Below are positions 23,735 to 32,885 of a stretch of DNA of 64,000 bases, piece after piece (position 1 is the stretch's first letter; each line of letters opens with the position of its first letter). The DNA lies in NCBI GenBank assembly GCA_017889635.1, contig JAGGAC010000011.1, forward strand, positions 1 to 64,000. The letters run 5' to 3'. The position numbers and the translations under genes are program-made. The notes beneath the pieces are model-generated. The model was not told the DNA's origin. It did not search any database and was given only the letters and a program-made list of their open reading frames with translations. Source of the DNA: Bacillota bacterium. GTDB taxonomy: Bacteria > Bacillota > Negativicutes > Sporomusales > CTSoil-080.

Positions 23735-24359
23735 AACTCTGGCCTCCCTTCATTGGTCCCAGCACATGACTTAGAATAACATCGGCTTGTTTAGCTGCTG
23801 CAATGGTCACACACGGTGCCAAAGGCGGACTGTCAGGCCCAATACCAGTAACCAGATCCCCAACAAGATAAAAATTTTCTTTCACCCGCCGAACAGTTAT
23901 CCGGTCGCTATTCCCCCAGCCGGCAAGCCCAGATGCAGCCACCACTAATTTTCCTGAATTAAGATACTGTTCGACAACTAGCCGCTTTAACTCCGGAGAG
24001 TCAAACGCCTCCACCACTACATCACAGTCAATAAACAAATCCGCAATATTTGCCGCATCAACCCTTTCCGGCAGCAGTTCAACTTCTAACAGCGGATTAA
24101 TTAGCCGTAAATTTTCTTTCAGGGCCTCGATCTTCATGCAGCCAACCTGATCGCTAAAATAAAACTGGCGGTTAAGATTACTGTAATCGACAACATCAAA
24201 ATCAACAATTTTAAACTTACGAAACCCACTCCTGGCAAGAAACTGAGCGCAATTCGACCCCAGTCCGCCCGCCCCGCCTATTCCTATTTTAACCTTGCTG
24301 ATTTTTTCCAAGTCCACCGCACTAATATAACGCAAAAGCGCTTCTTCAAATCCGGTCAT
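23712..24359 (-). CDS. thiF: ThiS adenylyltransferase ThiF
   Basis: The 215 residues from ATG 24359 contain the nucleotide loop GIGGAGGLGSNCAQFLARSG and DFDVVDYSNLNRQ, the E1-like signature. It adenylates the ThiS C-terminus so sulfur can be attached. The tracked start lies 45 bp upstream and overlaps thiH; GAGGTGACAATA just before the chosen ATG decides the start. It lacks the CxxC zinc pairs of E. coli ThiF, as usual for the short clostridial form. Confidence 0.88.
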   Translation of the reverse strand: MTGFEEALLRYISAVDLEKISKVKIGIGGAGGLGSNCAQFLARSGFRKFKIVDFDVVDYSNLNRQFYFSDQVGCMKIEALKENLRLINPLLEVELLPERVDAANIADLFIDCDVVVEAFDSPELKRLVVEQYLNSGKLVVAASGLAGWGNSDRITVRRVKENFYLVGDLVTGIGPDSPPLAPCVTIAAAKQADVILSHVLGPMKGGQSYETTRDD

Positions 24360-24388
24360 TATTGTCACCTCAATTACCAGCGCTCTTT

Positions 24389-25492
24389 TTACAGCATCTG
24401 CCAATCCTTATATACCGGCTGATAGCCCTGCCTGTACAGACTTGCCGCCATCTCAGCCACACTGCGTTTATCAGCTATTTCGAACTGGCCTGTTACATCC
24501 TCGGCGCTATGCCCGCCCACGGCATTAGACACCCCGGCCGACATTCTGGTAACCCCCAGCCGCACCAAGTTATCGCGAAAAGCCGCACTCTCCCTTGTTG
24601 ACACCGTTACACCACTCCTCGGCATAAACAAGCGAAAAGCAGCTATATACTGCACCAAGTTTTCATCATTTACAACCGAAGCCGGCTGAAAGTCAGCACC
24701 CGAATAAGGACGCATTCGCGGCGGGCAGAGGCCTACCTCTACGGCCGGGTAGCAGCGCTGTAAATAATCGACATGCAAACCGGAAAAAAACGCATCACGC
24801 CGCCATTCACCAAGCCCCAACAGCGCCCCGACATTTAAAGACCGCATTCCTGCGGCTCCGCCCCGTTCAGGCGCTTCCAACCGAAACCGGTAGTCACGTT
24901 TTGGTCCGGCCGGATGAAGCCGCGCATATAAAACCGGATCATACGTTTCCTGAAACATCGTCAGGCTATCCACCCCAGCCTTAACAAGCTCGGCATATTC
25001 CTCACCTTGAAGTGAATATACCTCAATTCCGATTGAAGTAAAATAGCCTTTTAAGATAGCTGCACATTCCTTAATATATTCCACCGGTGACTGTTGCCTG
25101 GAATCACCGGTTAATAACAATATATGCTTAAGCCCGCTTTCAGCAATTTTTCCGGCTTCGGCAGCAACTTCCCTGGCCGAAAGCTTATGTCGCTTTAAAC
25201 CATTAGTAACTCGAAAACCGCAGTAAACACACTGATTGACGCAAAAATCGGACACATAAATAGGTGTAAAAAGCTGCATGGTCCGACCAAAATGCTGCAC
25301 AGTCAGCCGGTTAGCCTTACTCGCCATTTCTTCCAAATATATTTCGGCCGTCGGTGAAAGCAGTGCTAAAAAATCAAGTGGTGTGAGCCGATTCTTGGCC
25401 AAAACCCTTTGAACATCCGCTTCATTAGTTCGCTCAAAAAAACCATCAAAATCAAAATCCTGATATTTTTTTACTTCATCATAAAAAGACAT
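24389..25492 (-). CDS. thiH: Tyrosine lyase ThiH (radical SAM)
   Basis: The 367 residues include the radical SAM motif [10 protein letters not shown] (about residues 84-93) preceded by [21 protein letters not shown], and [11 protein letters not shown]. ThiH cleaves tyrosine to dehydroglycine for the thiazole ring, an anaerobe-compatible alternative to ThiO. It lies between thiG and thiF with short spacers. Confidence 0.93.
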   Translation of the reverse strand: MSFYDEVKKYQDFDFDGFFERTNEADVQRVLAKNRLTPLDFLALLSPTAEIYLEEMASKANRLTVQHFGRTMQLFTPIYVSDFCVNQCVYCGFRVTNGLKRHKLSAREVAAEAGKIAESGLKHILLLTGDSRQQSPVEYIKECAAILKGYFTSIGIEVYSLQGEEYAELVKAGVDSLTMFQETYDPVLYARLHPAGPKRDYRFRLEAPERGGAAGMRSLNVGALLGLGEWRRDAFFSGLHVDYLQRCYPAVEVGLCPPRMRPYSGADFQPASVVNDENLVQYIAAFRLFMPRSGVTVSTRESAAFRDNLVRLGVTRMSAGVSNAVGGHSAEDVTGQFEIADKRSVAEMAASLYRQGYQPVYKDWQML

Positions 25493-25504
25493 TTTTCTCC
25501 CTTC

Positions 25505-26275
25505 CTAACCCCGCAAAAATCCCGTAAGTGGTGATGACGCGCGGGCTATGGTTTGAACCGCCCCAGGCCCAGCTTTAAAGGCCAGCCGACCGGCTTCAAC
25601 AGCCAAAGCAAAGGCCCGGCTAATTGTTATCGGATCATTAGCTGTAGCCACTGCAGTATTAACCAGCACAGCCGCGGCCCCCATTTCCATCGCCTCAGCC
25701 GCTTCTGACGGCCTGCCAATTCCAGCATCGACAATAACTGGCAAAGGAATTTCCTCAATCAAAATTCTTATCAGTTCTTTGGTTTTTAACCCCCGGTTAC
25801 TGCCGATTGGCGCCCCCAAGGGCATAACGGCAGCGGCTCCGGCCTTAACCAGGTTCCTTGCTGCCATCAGATCAGGACTCATATAAGGGAACACCACAAA
25901 TCCTTCTGCCGCTAAGATTTCAGTTGTTTTAATTGTCTCATAATTATCAGGCAGCAAATAGCGGTTGTCTGAAATAACCTCAATCTTGATCCAATTGCCA
26001 CACCCGGCAGCCTTTGCTAGCCGGGCTATACGCACCGCTTCGCCCGAATCGCGCGCCCCAGAAGTATTCGGCATTAAAATACAGTTCTTAGGAATGTAAT
26101 TGACGATATTCTCCTCATCATAAACAGTATCCACGCGCCGCAAAGCTACTGTCACCACCTCAGCTCCAGCAGCAGCCACAACATCAGGAATCAATTTATT
26201 GGCCGAAAATTTGCCGGTACCCAAAAAAAGCCGGCTGCTTAGTTCCCGTCCCGCAATTACTAACGAATCAGACAT
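25505..26275 (-). CDS. thiG: Thiazole synthase
   Basis: The 256 residues show the TIM-barrel motifs [24 protein letters not shown] with the Schiff-base region, [34 protein letters not shown] and [14 protein letters not shown]. It builds the thiazole phosphate from deoxyxylulose phosphate, dehydroglycine and ThiS thiocarboxylate. Four bases separate it from thiS. Confidence 0.95.
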   Translation of the reverse strand: MSDSLVIAGRELSSRLFLGTGKFSANKLIPDVVAAAGAEVVTVALRRVDTVYDEENIVNYIPKNCILMPNTSGARDSGEAVRIARLAKAAGCGNWIKIEVISDNRYLLPDNYETIKTTEILAAEGFVVFPYMSPDLMAARNLVKAGAAAVMPLGAPIGSNRGLKTKELIRILIEEIPLPVIVDAGIGRPSEAAEAMEMGAAAVLVNTAVATANDPITISRAFALAVEAGRLAFKAGPGAVQTIARASSPLTGFLRG

Positions 26276-26279
26276 AAGT

Positions 26280-26480
26280 TTAACCCCCTCCTACAAATGT
26301 GACAATTTCGACTTGATCTCCCTGACCAAGCATTTTCGTCCCCCAATCGGCCCGGCACAAAATAACAGAATTGTGCTCAACAACAACACTCTCGCTATTT
26401 AAACCTTTTTCCGCTACCAACTGGCTAATTGTAATTCCGTCAGCAGCTTCTACCTTTTTACCGTTTACAATTAGTTGCAC
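26280..26480 (-). CDS. thiS: Sulfur carrier protein ThiS
   Basis: The 66 residues form a ubiquitin-like fold, starting [12 protein letters not shown] and ending [10 protein letters not shown], with the essential C-terminal Gly-Gly. It carries the sulfur for the thiazole. It is the first gene of thiSGHFE and lies directly after the riboswitch terminator. Confidence 0.93.
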   Translation of the reverse strand: MQLIVNGKKVEAADGITISQLVAEKGLNSESVVVEHNSVILCRADWGTKMLGQGDQVEIVTFVGGG

Positions 26481-26499
26481 AGCCTACCTCCTCTGAAAA

Positions 26500-26636
26500 T
26501 AAAATTAAGCGCACCCGCTAGTTAGGTGCGCTTATACGCAAAGGCCTTTCCTACGCGGGCATTATCCCGATCAGGTCAAAAGGTCAGGTGCTTAATAGCC
26601 CTCTCTCAGCCCATAACATGAGCTCCCTTGAATATT
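26500..26636 (-). promoter_or_regulatory. TPP riboswitch with intrinsic terminator
   Basis: Minus-strand order: GGGAGCTCATG, GGGCTGAGAGAGGGC, CACCTGACC...GACCTGATCGGGATAATG, CCCGCGTAGGAAAGG: the complete THI element (about 26545-26636). It is followed by the hairpin AAGCGCACC/GGTGCGCTT (26507-26533) and a T-rich tail. High TPP should stop transcription of thiSGHFE before thiS. Confidence 0.93.
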
Positions 26637-26681
26637 ATTCTTTGCCACCAGTATACATCCAGGTTCGAACTCCGTCAATAA

Positions 26682-27386
26682 TTAATCGCTAACCAATAGC
26701 ATCCGGCCACAATTATCGCAGTACACTATTCCTCCCCGGCTTTCATTCATCCTACTTGATGGAATACTTATTCGACAGCCACTGCAAATCCCATTTTCAA
26801 CTCTCGCCACAGGTAACGACAGCCTGCGCTTTAGGTCCCGAAACCGCTGCAACACCCCTGCATCAACCTTCTCGGCAAGCTGTCTGCACGACTCTTCGAT
26901 TTTCGCTATTTCTGAATCTAAGCCCGCCACCTGCTTAACAATCTGCTGCTGTTTTTCAACATGCGCCCGCCGTCTTTGCTCCGCAAGCTCCTCTTGGGCA
27001 GCAATATTTGCTGTCAAACGTTCACACTCCTCCATATTAGCAAATAGTTCACTCTCATAGCCGGCAATTTCTTTGCGCGCTGCATCACACTTAATTTTCA
27101 TCTTTTCAAGTTCCTTTAAACTAACTATCTCACCGCTATAGAGCCGGGCCTCCTCCTCTTTACAATGCTTAGTGACCACAGAAAGATCCTCTTCCTGTCT
27201 TGAACACACCTTTTCCAAACAACTCAGCTTTTGGCGTTCCGTGGCCGTCTCTTCCCCCAGCAGCCTAATTTCTTGCCAAAGCTGACGCACCTCAGCGGCG
27301 TCAACTTTAGCCTTTTGCGCCACTAACACTCCCTTCTTTTGCTCCAGCAGTTGTAATTCTACTAAAACCTCAAGTTGCTCTTTCAT
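26682..27386 (-). CDS. C4-type zinc-ribbon coiled-coil protein
   Basis: The 234 residues are a long helical hairpin (about 1-180, rich in Glu, Gln, Lys and Ala) followed by a zinc ribbon at about 197-226 with CSGCR and CDNCGRML. This matches the DUF164/CT398-like family next to yqfO in many Firmicutes. The function is not established; a nucleic-acid- or protein-binding scaffold is likely. It follows the yqfO terminator. Confidence 0.8.
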   Translation of the reverse strand: MKEQLEVLVELQLLEQKKGVLVAQKAKVDAAEVRQLWQEIRLLGEETATERQKLSCLEKVCSRQEEDLSVVTKHCKEEEARLYSGEIVSLKELEKMKIKCDAARKEIAGYESELFANMEECERLTANIAAQEELAEQRRRAHVEKQQQIVKQVAGLDSEIAKIEESCRQLAEKVDAGVLQRFRDLKRRLSLPVARVENGICSGCRISIPSSRMNESRGGIVYCDNCGRMLLVSD

Positions 27387-27420
27387 TTATTAATTCCTCC
27401 TAACTTTTCAGGCAAAAAAT

Positions 27421-27450
27421 ATAACGACAGGCTAAACAACCTGTCGTTAT
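27421..27450 (-). terminator. yqfO terminator
   Basis: ATAACGACAGG with complement CCTGTCGTTAT (loop 8), then TATTTTTT on the minus strand. The stem overlaps the last codon region of yqfO. Confidence 0.8.
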
Positions 27451-28565
27451 ACAATATAGAATACATCTTTATCTCTGTTATCGGCTTTCACGTCGATCAA
27501 CCAGCTATTCCGGGCAGAACACTCCTGTAAATATGTACTAACAGCATTGACCATCAGCCTCTCTGTAGCAAAATGACCGGCGTCAATAACTGCCAACCCT
27601 AAGTCAAGCGCTTCTAGAGCAGCGTCATACTTCACATCACCGGTAACCAGTACATCAGCTCCTAGTTCTATTGCTCTGGCAACAAAATCTGAGCCGGCTC
27701 CACCGCAAACTGCGACTACCTGTACCTTCCGATCACCATTCCCGACTACTTTTACAAATTCCACCTTTAACGCAGTTTTAATCATTTGGGAAAAATCATT
27801 CAACGCCATCGGTTCCATTATTCTGCCAATCCGCCCTAAGCCCTGACTGGAATATGAATTAGCCAGCGGATACACATCATAAGCTACTTCCTCATAGGGG
27901 TGAGCTGCCACCATTTCCGCTACAACCTGCGGCAAAATTGTTGCCGGCACAATTGTTTCTAACCGCATTTCCGGAACCCGTTCCAGCTTTCCCTGCTCAC
28001 CAATGAACGGCTGTGTTCCTGCCAAAGGCAAAAATGTCCCTAGGCCGGAAACCTGAAAGGTACAGTGACTGTACTTGCCAATGTGCCCCGCACCAGCTTT
28101 AGTAATTGCTGATCGCACTGTTTCAATATGGCCTTCCGGCACAAATACAGCCAACTTCACAAGCTTATCAGCATCATTCGCTTCCAGCGGTCTACAGTCT
28201 GCCAACCCCAACCGGTCAGCCAGTAAATCATTTATTCCGCCGGCAGCAGAATCAAGATTGGTGTGCGCAGCATATACAGCAATATCATTTTTTAATAAAA
28301 TCGCCAAGGTTTTTCCTACCGTAGAATCAGTGCGAACCTTCTTAATCGCGTTAAAAATAAGCGGATGGTGAGCCACAATCATATCTATGCCTTCCACCGC
28401 AGCACGGCTGGCCACCTCTGGTGTAACATCCAGCGCTACCAATACTTTCTTTATCTCCTGCGCTGGGCTGCCAACAATAAGCCCGGGATTATCCCAGCTC
28501 TCCGCTAAATTAATTGGCGCCATGGCTTCCATAGCCTTTATAATCATCCCGCATTTTACAGGCAT
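27447..28565 (-). CDS. yqfO: Nif3-like dinuclear metal center protein (YqfO/YbgI family)
   Basis: The 372 residues split into two Nif3/NGG1p domains around an inserted PII-like domain (about 130-230), the form seen in Firmicutes. Metal ligands are in VAHHPLIF (His pair), AHTNLDSAAGG and DAGHFATE. The role is uncertain; the old label GTP cyclohydrolase type 2 is not well supported. The start is the ATG behind GGAGGAAAAG inside the end of trmK. Confidence 0.88.
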   Translation of the reverse strand: MPVKCGMIIKAMEAMAPINLAESWDNPGLIVGSPAQEIKKVLVALDVTPEVASRAAVEGIDMIVAHHPLIFNAIKKVRTDSTVGKTLAILLKNDIAVYAAHTNLDSAAGGINDLLADRLGLADCRPLEANDADKLVKLAVFVPEGHIETVRSAITKAGAGHIGKYSHCTFQVSGLGTFLPLAGTQPFIGEQGKLERVPEMRLETIVPATILPQVVAEMVAAHPYEEVAYDVYPLANSYSSQGLGRIGRIMEPMALNDFSQMIKTALKVEFVKVVGNGDRKVQVVAVCGGAGSDFVARAIELGADVLVTGDVKYDAALEALDLGLAVIDAGHFATERLMVNAVSTYLQECSARNSWLIDVKADNRDKDVFYIV

Positions 28566-29245
28566 GTCAACTTTTCCTCCAATTGATCAACTTTTTTCTG
28601 ATATTCGCGATATTTAGGCGAATTTACCGCCTGAGTACTTAACCTCATTTTTACTATAACCTGGTTCAGGCGTTCAAGCATTATCGTCAGATGAGTTTTT
28701 AGCAGCGGATGACGTTTTTCCCATAGTACCGGCCCAATCTCATCCATTAAGAACTCGTATCCGGGCGCACTGCCAGGCTCGGCGGCAATAACTTCATAAA
28801 GAATACCATCTTCCACCACCAGTGTCTCATCATCAATACACCAGCCATTATCCGCTAACCAACGCCGCAAAAAGCCCGCCCCGGACATCGGCTGAAGAAC
28901 CAGGCGTCGAAAAGATGTTGTAACCTCCGGCCTTGCGGCAAGTATCCCAGCGATAGTCGTACCGCCCATTCCAGCAATAACTGCTGTATCGGCCTCACCG
29001 GGACAGACAACAGCCAAGCCGTCTCCAAGCCTAACCGAAATCTTTTCCCCGACCCCTGACCCGCAAGCGGTATTAACTGCCGAAAGGTACGGTCCTTTAT
29101 GAACATCCCCGGCAATAGCACTCTCCGCAATGCCTTCAGCCACTAAATATACCGGCAGATACGCATGATCGGTGCCGATATCCGCAACGCAGCGGCTCTT
29201 CGGCACCATTGCCGCAATCGCAGTCATCCTTTTGCCAAGTTTCAC
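28556..29245 (-). CDS. trmK: tRNA (adenine22-N1)-methyltransferase
   Basis: The 229 residues have SAM motif I VADIGTDHAYLPVYLV, GDVHKGPYLSA, and the active-site segment AVIAGMGGTTIAGIL followed by LVLQPMSGAGFLRRWL. TrmK methylates A22 in tRNA. GTG start behind GGGGGAAACG. The trmK-yqfO pair is a standard companion of rpoD in Firmicutes; here rpoD is separated from it by several unrelated genes and two tRNAs. Confidence 0.9.
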   Translation of the reverse strand: MKLGKRMTAIAAMVPKSRCVADIGTDHAYLPVYLVAEGIAESAIAGDVHKGPYLSAVNTACGSGVGEKISVRLGDGLAVVCPGEADTAVIAGMGGTTIAGILAARPEVTTSFRRLVLQPMSGAGFLRRWLADNGWCIDDETLVVEDGILYEVIAAEPGSAPGYEFLMDEIGPVLWEKRHPLLKTHLTIMLERLNQVIVKMRLSTQAVNSPKYREYQKKVDQLEEKLTCL

Positions 29246-29307
29246 GCCCGCGTTTCCCCCTTTTTACTAGTATTTCTCTTATCTACTGCTAAAATCCTCC
29301 ACAAAAA

Positions 29308-29333
29308 AACAGCAAGCTCATCGGCTTGCTGTT
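29308..29333 (-). terminator. Terminator of the OFA-type MFS gene
   Basis: AACAGCAAGC and GCTTGCTGTT pair around a six-base loop, followed by seven T on the minus strand. Confidence 0.85.
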
Positions 29334-29343
29334 TTTATATTCT

Positions 29344-30597
29344 TCACGACTCCTCTTGCACAGTTAAAGGCATTACCGCCGTCGTTTCTTTCTTTTGGCG
29401 ATAAGCAGCTAATAACACAAGACCAATGCCTACTATGCTAAGGGCACCGGCAATAACAAACGCTTGGGTATAATCGCCGTTATTAGCCTCTTTTGCTACC
29501 GCGGCCAGCCGGGGTCCGATATATGCCGCTACCCCGATCGTAAGAAACATTATCCCAAAATTAATCCCTAAATGTTTAGCACCAAAGGAATCCGCGGTTA
29601 CCGGCGGCATTAAGGATAAAAACCCGCCGTAACAAAGACCGACCGTAGATATTGCAAGCACAAATGGCAAGTATGATTTAAATGTCGCAAGACCAGCCAG
29701 CGCGGCCACTGAAAACACAAACACCGCGATAAACACCGGGTAACGGCCAATTTTATCGGATATTGCCGCCCAAAATATTTTCCCTGCCACCATTGCCAGC
29801 GCCAAATAACCTACCACTACACTGGCATCTTGGGGTGAAATCTTAAGCACATCCTGGGCTAGAGGCGACGCCTGCCCTAATATCATAAGTCCCGACATTG
29901 CGCCGATAATAAAAATCAAAGCCAAAATGTAGAACTGAGGATCACACAGCATCTCTTTCCAGTTCTTATCTCTGCTGCCGCCAGCCACTTGTCCGGTCTT
30001 GGCAGCCGGCTCCCACCCCGCCGGGCGATAGCCAGCCGGGGCGGTTTTCACTAAGGTAGCAAGCCCACAGGCAATAACCAGGAAAACTACGCCCAGTATC
30101 TTAAATGTTGTTAAAATCCCATAACCGTCAATAAGAAACGATGCCAGTGGTGCCCAAATAACAGCCCCGGCCCCATAGCCACCGGCCAATAAACCGGAAG
30201 CAAGTCCGCTCTTATCAGGGAAAAATTTAACAATGTTGCTCATCGTGCCACCGTAAATAAGACCATTGCCAATTCCGCCGAAAACTCCGCACACCAGATA
30301 TAACCCGGTTAGTGAGCTGACAAAACCGCTGCCGCCAACTGCGAACGCAAGTGCAATCCCGCCGATAAATATTACCCAGCGCGGCGCCATATACTCTTGA
30401 AGTTTACCTGCCACAAGCGGCATAACGGAGCCAACACCCATCACAATGGTAAAGGCTAATAATACATCCTTCCCATCCCAGCCAAAATGACTAACCAGTG
30501 GCCGCTGGAAAACGCTCCAGGCATAAAAAACGCCGATGCAAATGTTAATTGCCATGCAAGCGACTAGATAAAACCATCTTTTTGAATCGTAATTCAT
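29344..30597 (-). CDS. MFS transporter of the oxalate/formate antiporter family
   Basis: The 417 residues form twelve helices. The start WFYLVACMAINICIGVFYAWSVF and the inner segment GGIGNGLIYGGTMSNIVKFFPDK are typical of the OFA group, which exchanges organic anions such as oxalate, formate or related acids. The actual substrate is unknown. It is divergent from marR with about 300 bp between, so control by that regulator is plausible. Confidence 0.85.
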   Translation of the reverse strand: MNYDSKRWFYLVACMAINICIGVFYAWSVFQRPLVSHFGWDGKDVLLAFTIVMGVGSVMPLVAGKLQEYMAPRWVIFIGGIALAFAVGGSGFVSSLTGLYLVCGVFGGIGNGLIYGGTMSNIVKFFPDKSGLASGLLAGGYGAGAVIWAPLASFLIDGYGILTTFKILGVVFLVIACGLATLVKTAPAGYRPAGWEPAAKTGQVAGGSRDKNWKEMLCDPQFYILALIFIIGAMSGLMILGQASPLAQDVLKISPQDASVVVGYLALAMVAGKIFWAAISDKIGRYPVFIAVFVFSVAALAGLATFKSYLPFVLAISTVGLCYGGFLSLMPPVTADSFGAKHLGINFGIMFLTIGVAAYIGPRLAAVAKEANNGDYTQAFVIAGALSIVGIGLVLLAAYRQKKETTAVMPLTVQEES

Positions 30598-30760
30598 ACC
30601 TTACCTCCATAAAATTTCCCAATAATCAAATTAGTGCAACAATGCGAAGCGCAACTCGTTAATTAATTACATGTTTATTATCCACACATCAATTATATTG
30701 GAGGCTTATTCGGGTGTCAACAAATTCAAATTTACTGTTTATGCAAAATATAAAACTAAA

Positions 30761-30791
30761 AAGTCGCAATTTGCATTACATATTGCGACTT
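30761..30791. repeat. Inverted repeat in the OFA-marR intergenic region
   Basis: AAGTCGCAAT and its complement flank 11 bases. Position in the divergent promoter region suits an operator or a leader hairpin. Otherwise the 300-bp gap contains only the marR promoter. Confidence 0.5.
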
Positions 30792-30831
30792 CCGTTAAAT
30801 CAACAGGCTATAGCACTCAAACTTATATCTA

Positions 30832-30868
30832 TTAGACAATGTAAAATATTCCCTGTATAATATTGTCT
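30832..30868 (+). promoter_or_regulatory. marR promoter with candidate operator
   Basis: TTAGAC and TATAAT (30856-30861) with an 18-bp spacer precede marR. The inverted repeat AGACAAT (30834-30840) / ATTGTCT (30862-30868) brackets the -10 region, an arrangement suited to autorepression. Confidence 0.5.
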
Positions 30869-30893
30869 GTAAAATTCTTCATTAGGAGGAATA

Positions 30894-31337
30894 ATGGAAC
30901 TTACCAATGATGCTCTTGGTTTTATGCTTCATCACTCTGATTTACGCCTTTTAAAGCTGCAACTTATAAAATTCAAGGCTTTCGGTGTAACGCCGGAACA
31001 ATGGCACCTATTAAACAGTTTGGCCGAAAAAGACATCATCAACCAAAAAGAGCTAGCGAAACGGGTTGACAAAAATCAAACTATTGTCACCAGAATGCTG
31101 CTGATTCTTGAACGAAAAGGATTTGTCAAAAAAGAAATTGATCCAAACGACCGTAGAGCTTTTTTACTATATTTGACCGAGTCAGGCCAAAAAGTCCAAA
31201 ACAACCTTTTACAGCTTGCCGAGAAAACATTTGAAACATTATTACAAGACATTCCGCAAGAAGATGTTGCCAAATTCGCTCAAGTATTAAATACCGTGTA
31301 TCAAAAGCTTGATGTAATGATTGCCGCCCATAAATGA
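30894..31337 (+). CDS. MarR family transcriptional regulator
   Basis: The 147 residues carry the winged helix typical of MarR: GVTPEQWHLLNSLAEKD, INQKELAKRVDKNQTIVTRMLLILERKGFV and the wing DPNDRRAFLLYLTESGQ. These proteins act as dimeric repressors that respond to small ligands. AGGAGG is at ideal distance. The stop codon is embedded in the first arm of repeat copy C. The divergent OFA transporter is a likely target. Confidence 0.88.
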   Translation: MELTNDALGFMLHHSDLRLLKLQLIKFKAFGVTPEQWHLLNSLAEKDIINQKELAKRVDKNQTIVTRMLLILERKGFVKKEIDPNDRRAFLLYLTESGQKVQNNLLQLAEKTFETLLQDIPQEDVAKFAQVLNTVYQKLDVMIAAHK

Positions 31338-31396
31338 CTAAAATTCAGGTGGGGTTTTAACCCCACCTGAATTTTAGTCGAATTAACCAGGGAATA
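31336..31396 (+). repeat. Dispersed two-hairpin repeat, truncated copy C
   Basis: The first hairpin here is a perfect 21-bp palindrome (31336-31379, with TTCAGGTGGGG and its complement) and is followed by the linker GTCGAATTAACCAGGGAAT shared with copies A and B; the second hairpin is missing. It directly follows marR, sharing the last bases of its stop codon, so it may also serve as a terminator. Confidence 0.8.
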
Positions 31397-31414
31397 AAGT
31401 TGTCGATCAGCAAA

Positions 31415-31453
31415 AATGATTGAGCCACTTCAAAAAAGAATGGCTCAGTCATT
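31415..31453. terminator. Bidirectional hairpin between marR and the methyltransferase gene
   Basis: AATGATTGAGCCA and TGGCTCAGTCATT pair with one mismatch around 13 bases, with A- and T-rich flanks. It can terminate both convergent genes. Confidence 0.65.
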
Positions 31454-31525
31454 TTACATCGGTATATTAAATATGTCTGTATAATATTCTCTCTGCTGCT
31501 ATCAACCCTTAATAACTCCTTTTAC

Positions 31526-32314
31526 TTAGGAAAAACTACCACCATGATTTTTCGCTATAATATAATTCACGGCATGCTGATGTGGAATACTAGCTGAATT
31601 ACAGTCGACAATTTTTTCTTCGCATTGAATAATCTCCCAGTCATGGTAATACCCCGCAAGGTCGCCTGAAGTGTAAAGGTATTCATTTCTCTGCCAATCT
31701 GGAGCAACCTCAATAAACGGTTTTTCTACAAAAACTAAATGTGCATTTATTCCACCAGTCCGCGTATGCTGCTTATATTTATCGAAATGTTTTCTTCGTT
31801 GTTCTGGAGGTAAAAACTGGAGCGATCCCATAGAATACACAACGTCATAAAATTCAATGATGTCATAGCCAATCATATTGGCGTGGATTATGTTTATATT
31901 ACATCCTGTCAAATGACTATAATGTTTAATTTTTTCAATACCAGGTTTAGATAATTCAAGTGCATCCACTATATAGTCACCTTTTGCGAAAAAAATGGCG
32001 TCTCTTCCTTCACCACTACCGATATCTAAAATTCGTTTTTCCAGCCTACTGTCACCCTGCATTATTCTCACAACTTGTTCGGCAAGGACAGAATGCTGAA
32101 GCCCCCAGTAATATTCCTCTTTTTCATATTCCTTGTCATACGGACTTACTTGTTCCATTGCCAATAGATTGTTTCCAGTTAGCAATCTATCAATTGACAC
32201 CCCGAGTAATTTTCCCAAAAGCGGTAATAAAGCCGTATCTGGTAATGAATTACCATTTTCCCATTTTGATACTGCCTGCGGGGTAACATTTAAAAGTAAT
32301 TCATTATTAAACAT
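31526..32314 (-). CDS. SAM methyltransferase preceded by half an XRE helix-turn-helix
   Basis: The 262 residues start with VTPQAVSKWENGNSLPDTALLPLLGKLL, the second half of an XRE HTH, then a class I methyltransferase (about 80-230) with motif I ILDIGSGEGRDAIFFAK, and VVYSMGSLQFLPPEQRR, reminiscent of TehB-like enzymes. The first two helices of the HTH are missing, so DNA binding may be lost. Upstream in-frame sequence does not restore them. The start is ATG with a weak AAAAGGGAA site. Substrate unknown. Confidence 0.7.
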   Translation of the reverse strand: MFNNELLLNVTPQAVSKWENGNSLPDTALLPLLGKLLGVSIDRLLTGNNLLAMEQVSPYDKEYEKEEYYWGLQHSVLAEQVVRIMQGDSRLEKRILDIGSGEGRDAIFFAKGDYIVDALELSKPGIEKIKHYSHLTGCNINIIHANMIGYDIIEFYDVVYSMGSLQFLPPEQRRKHFDKYKQHTRTGGINAHLVFVEKPFIEVAPDWQRNEYLYTSGDLAGYYHDWEIIQCEEKIVDCNSASIPHQHAVNYIIAKNHGGSFS

Positions 32315-32571
32315 GCTTCATATTCCCTTTTCTTTAGAATACTTACATTTTTATTGTATCTTTTACCATAACCAAAGTATAGCAAGCTTTAGTTGTTCAT
32401 TTATAGATTATTTCAACCAACAGTTAACCAGGGCTTTTACAAAAGTGTCCATATTCCTACAACAGAAAAAAGCCTCATCCTCAACAGGACAAGGCTAAAG
32501 AATTTATACGTTACATAGTTATGTAGTTCAAGCCACTCTACTAAAGTGACTCGAAGCCAATAAAATCTGAA

Positions 32572-32647
<76 letters not shown>

Positions 32648-32725
32648 GAATGGTGACCCGTAGGGGAAAGGCCCGAGAGATATAAAACAGGTCTTCCGAA
32701 GAAAGCCTGTTTTGTAAACAATAGA

Positions 32726-32800
32726 TGGCTCCTTGAGTAGGACTCGAACCTACAACCGCCCGGTTAACAGCCGGGTGCTCTACCATTGAGCTATCAAGGA
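32726..32800 (-). tRNA. tRNA-Asn (GUU)
   Basis: Minus-strand cloverleaf TCCTTGA...TCAAGGA with G discriminator and encoded CCA. The loop CTGTTAA in the stem CCGG/CCGG gives anticodon GTT, asparagine. It lies 78 bp upstream of tRNA-Val on the same strand, so they are probably co-transcribed. Confidence 0.95.
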
Positions 32801-32885
32801 ATGTTTACCGACAAAATATATTATATAACAGTGGCCATCTGTCGTCAAGATATTTTTTTGAGGATTTTCGAAACCGCTCTATTTC

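Noticed and set aside
27447-28565. GTP cyclohydrolase type 2 function for YqfO
   Set aside because: The name is widespread in databases but the motifs only support a Nif3-like dinuclear metal protein.
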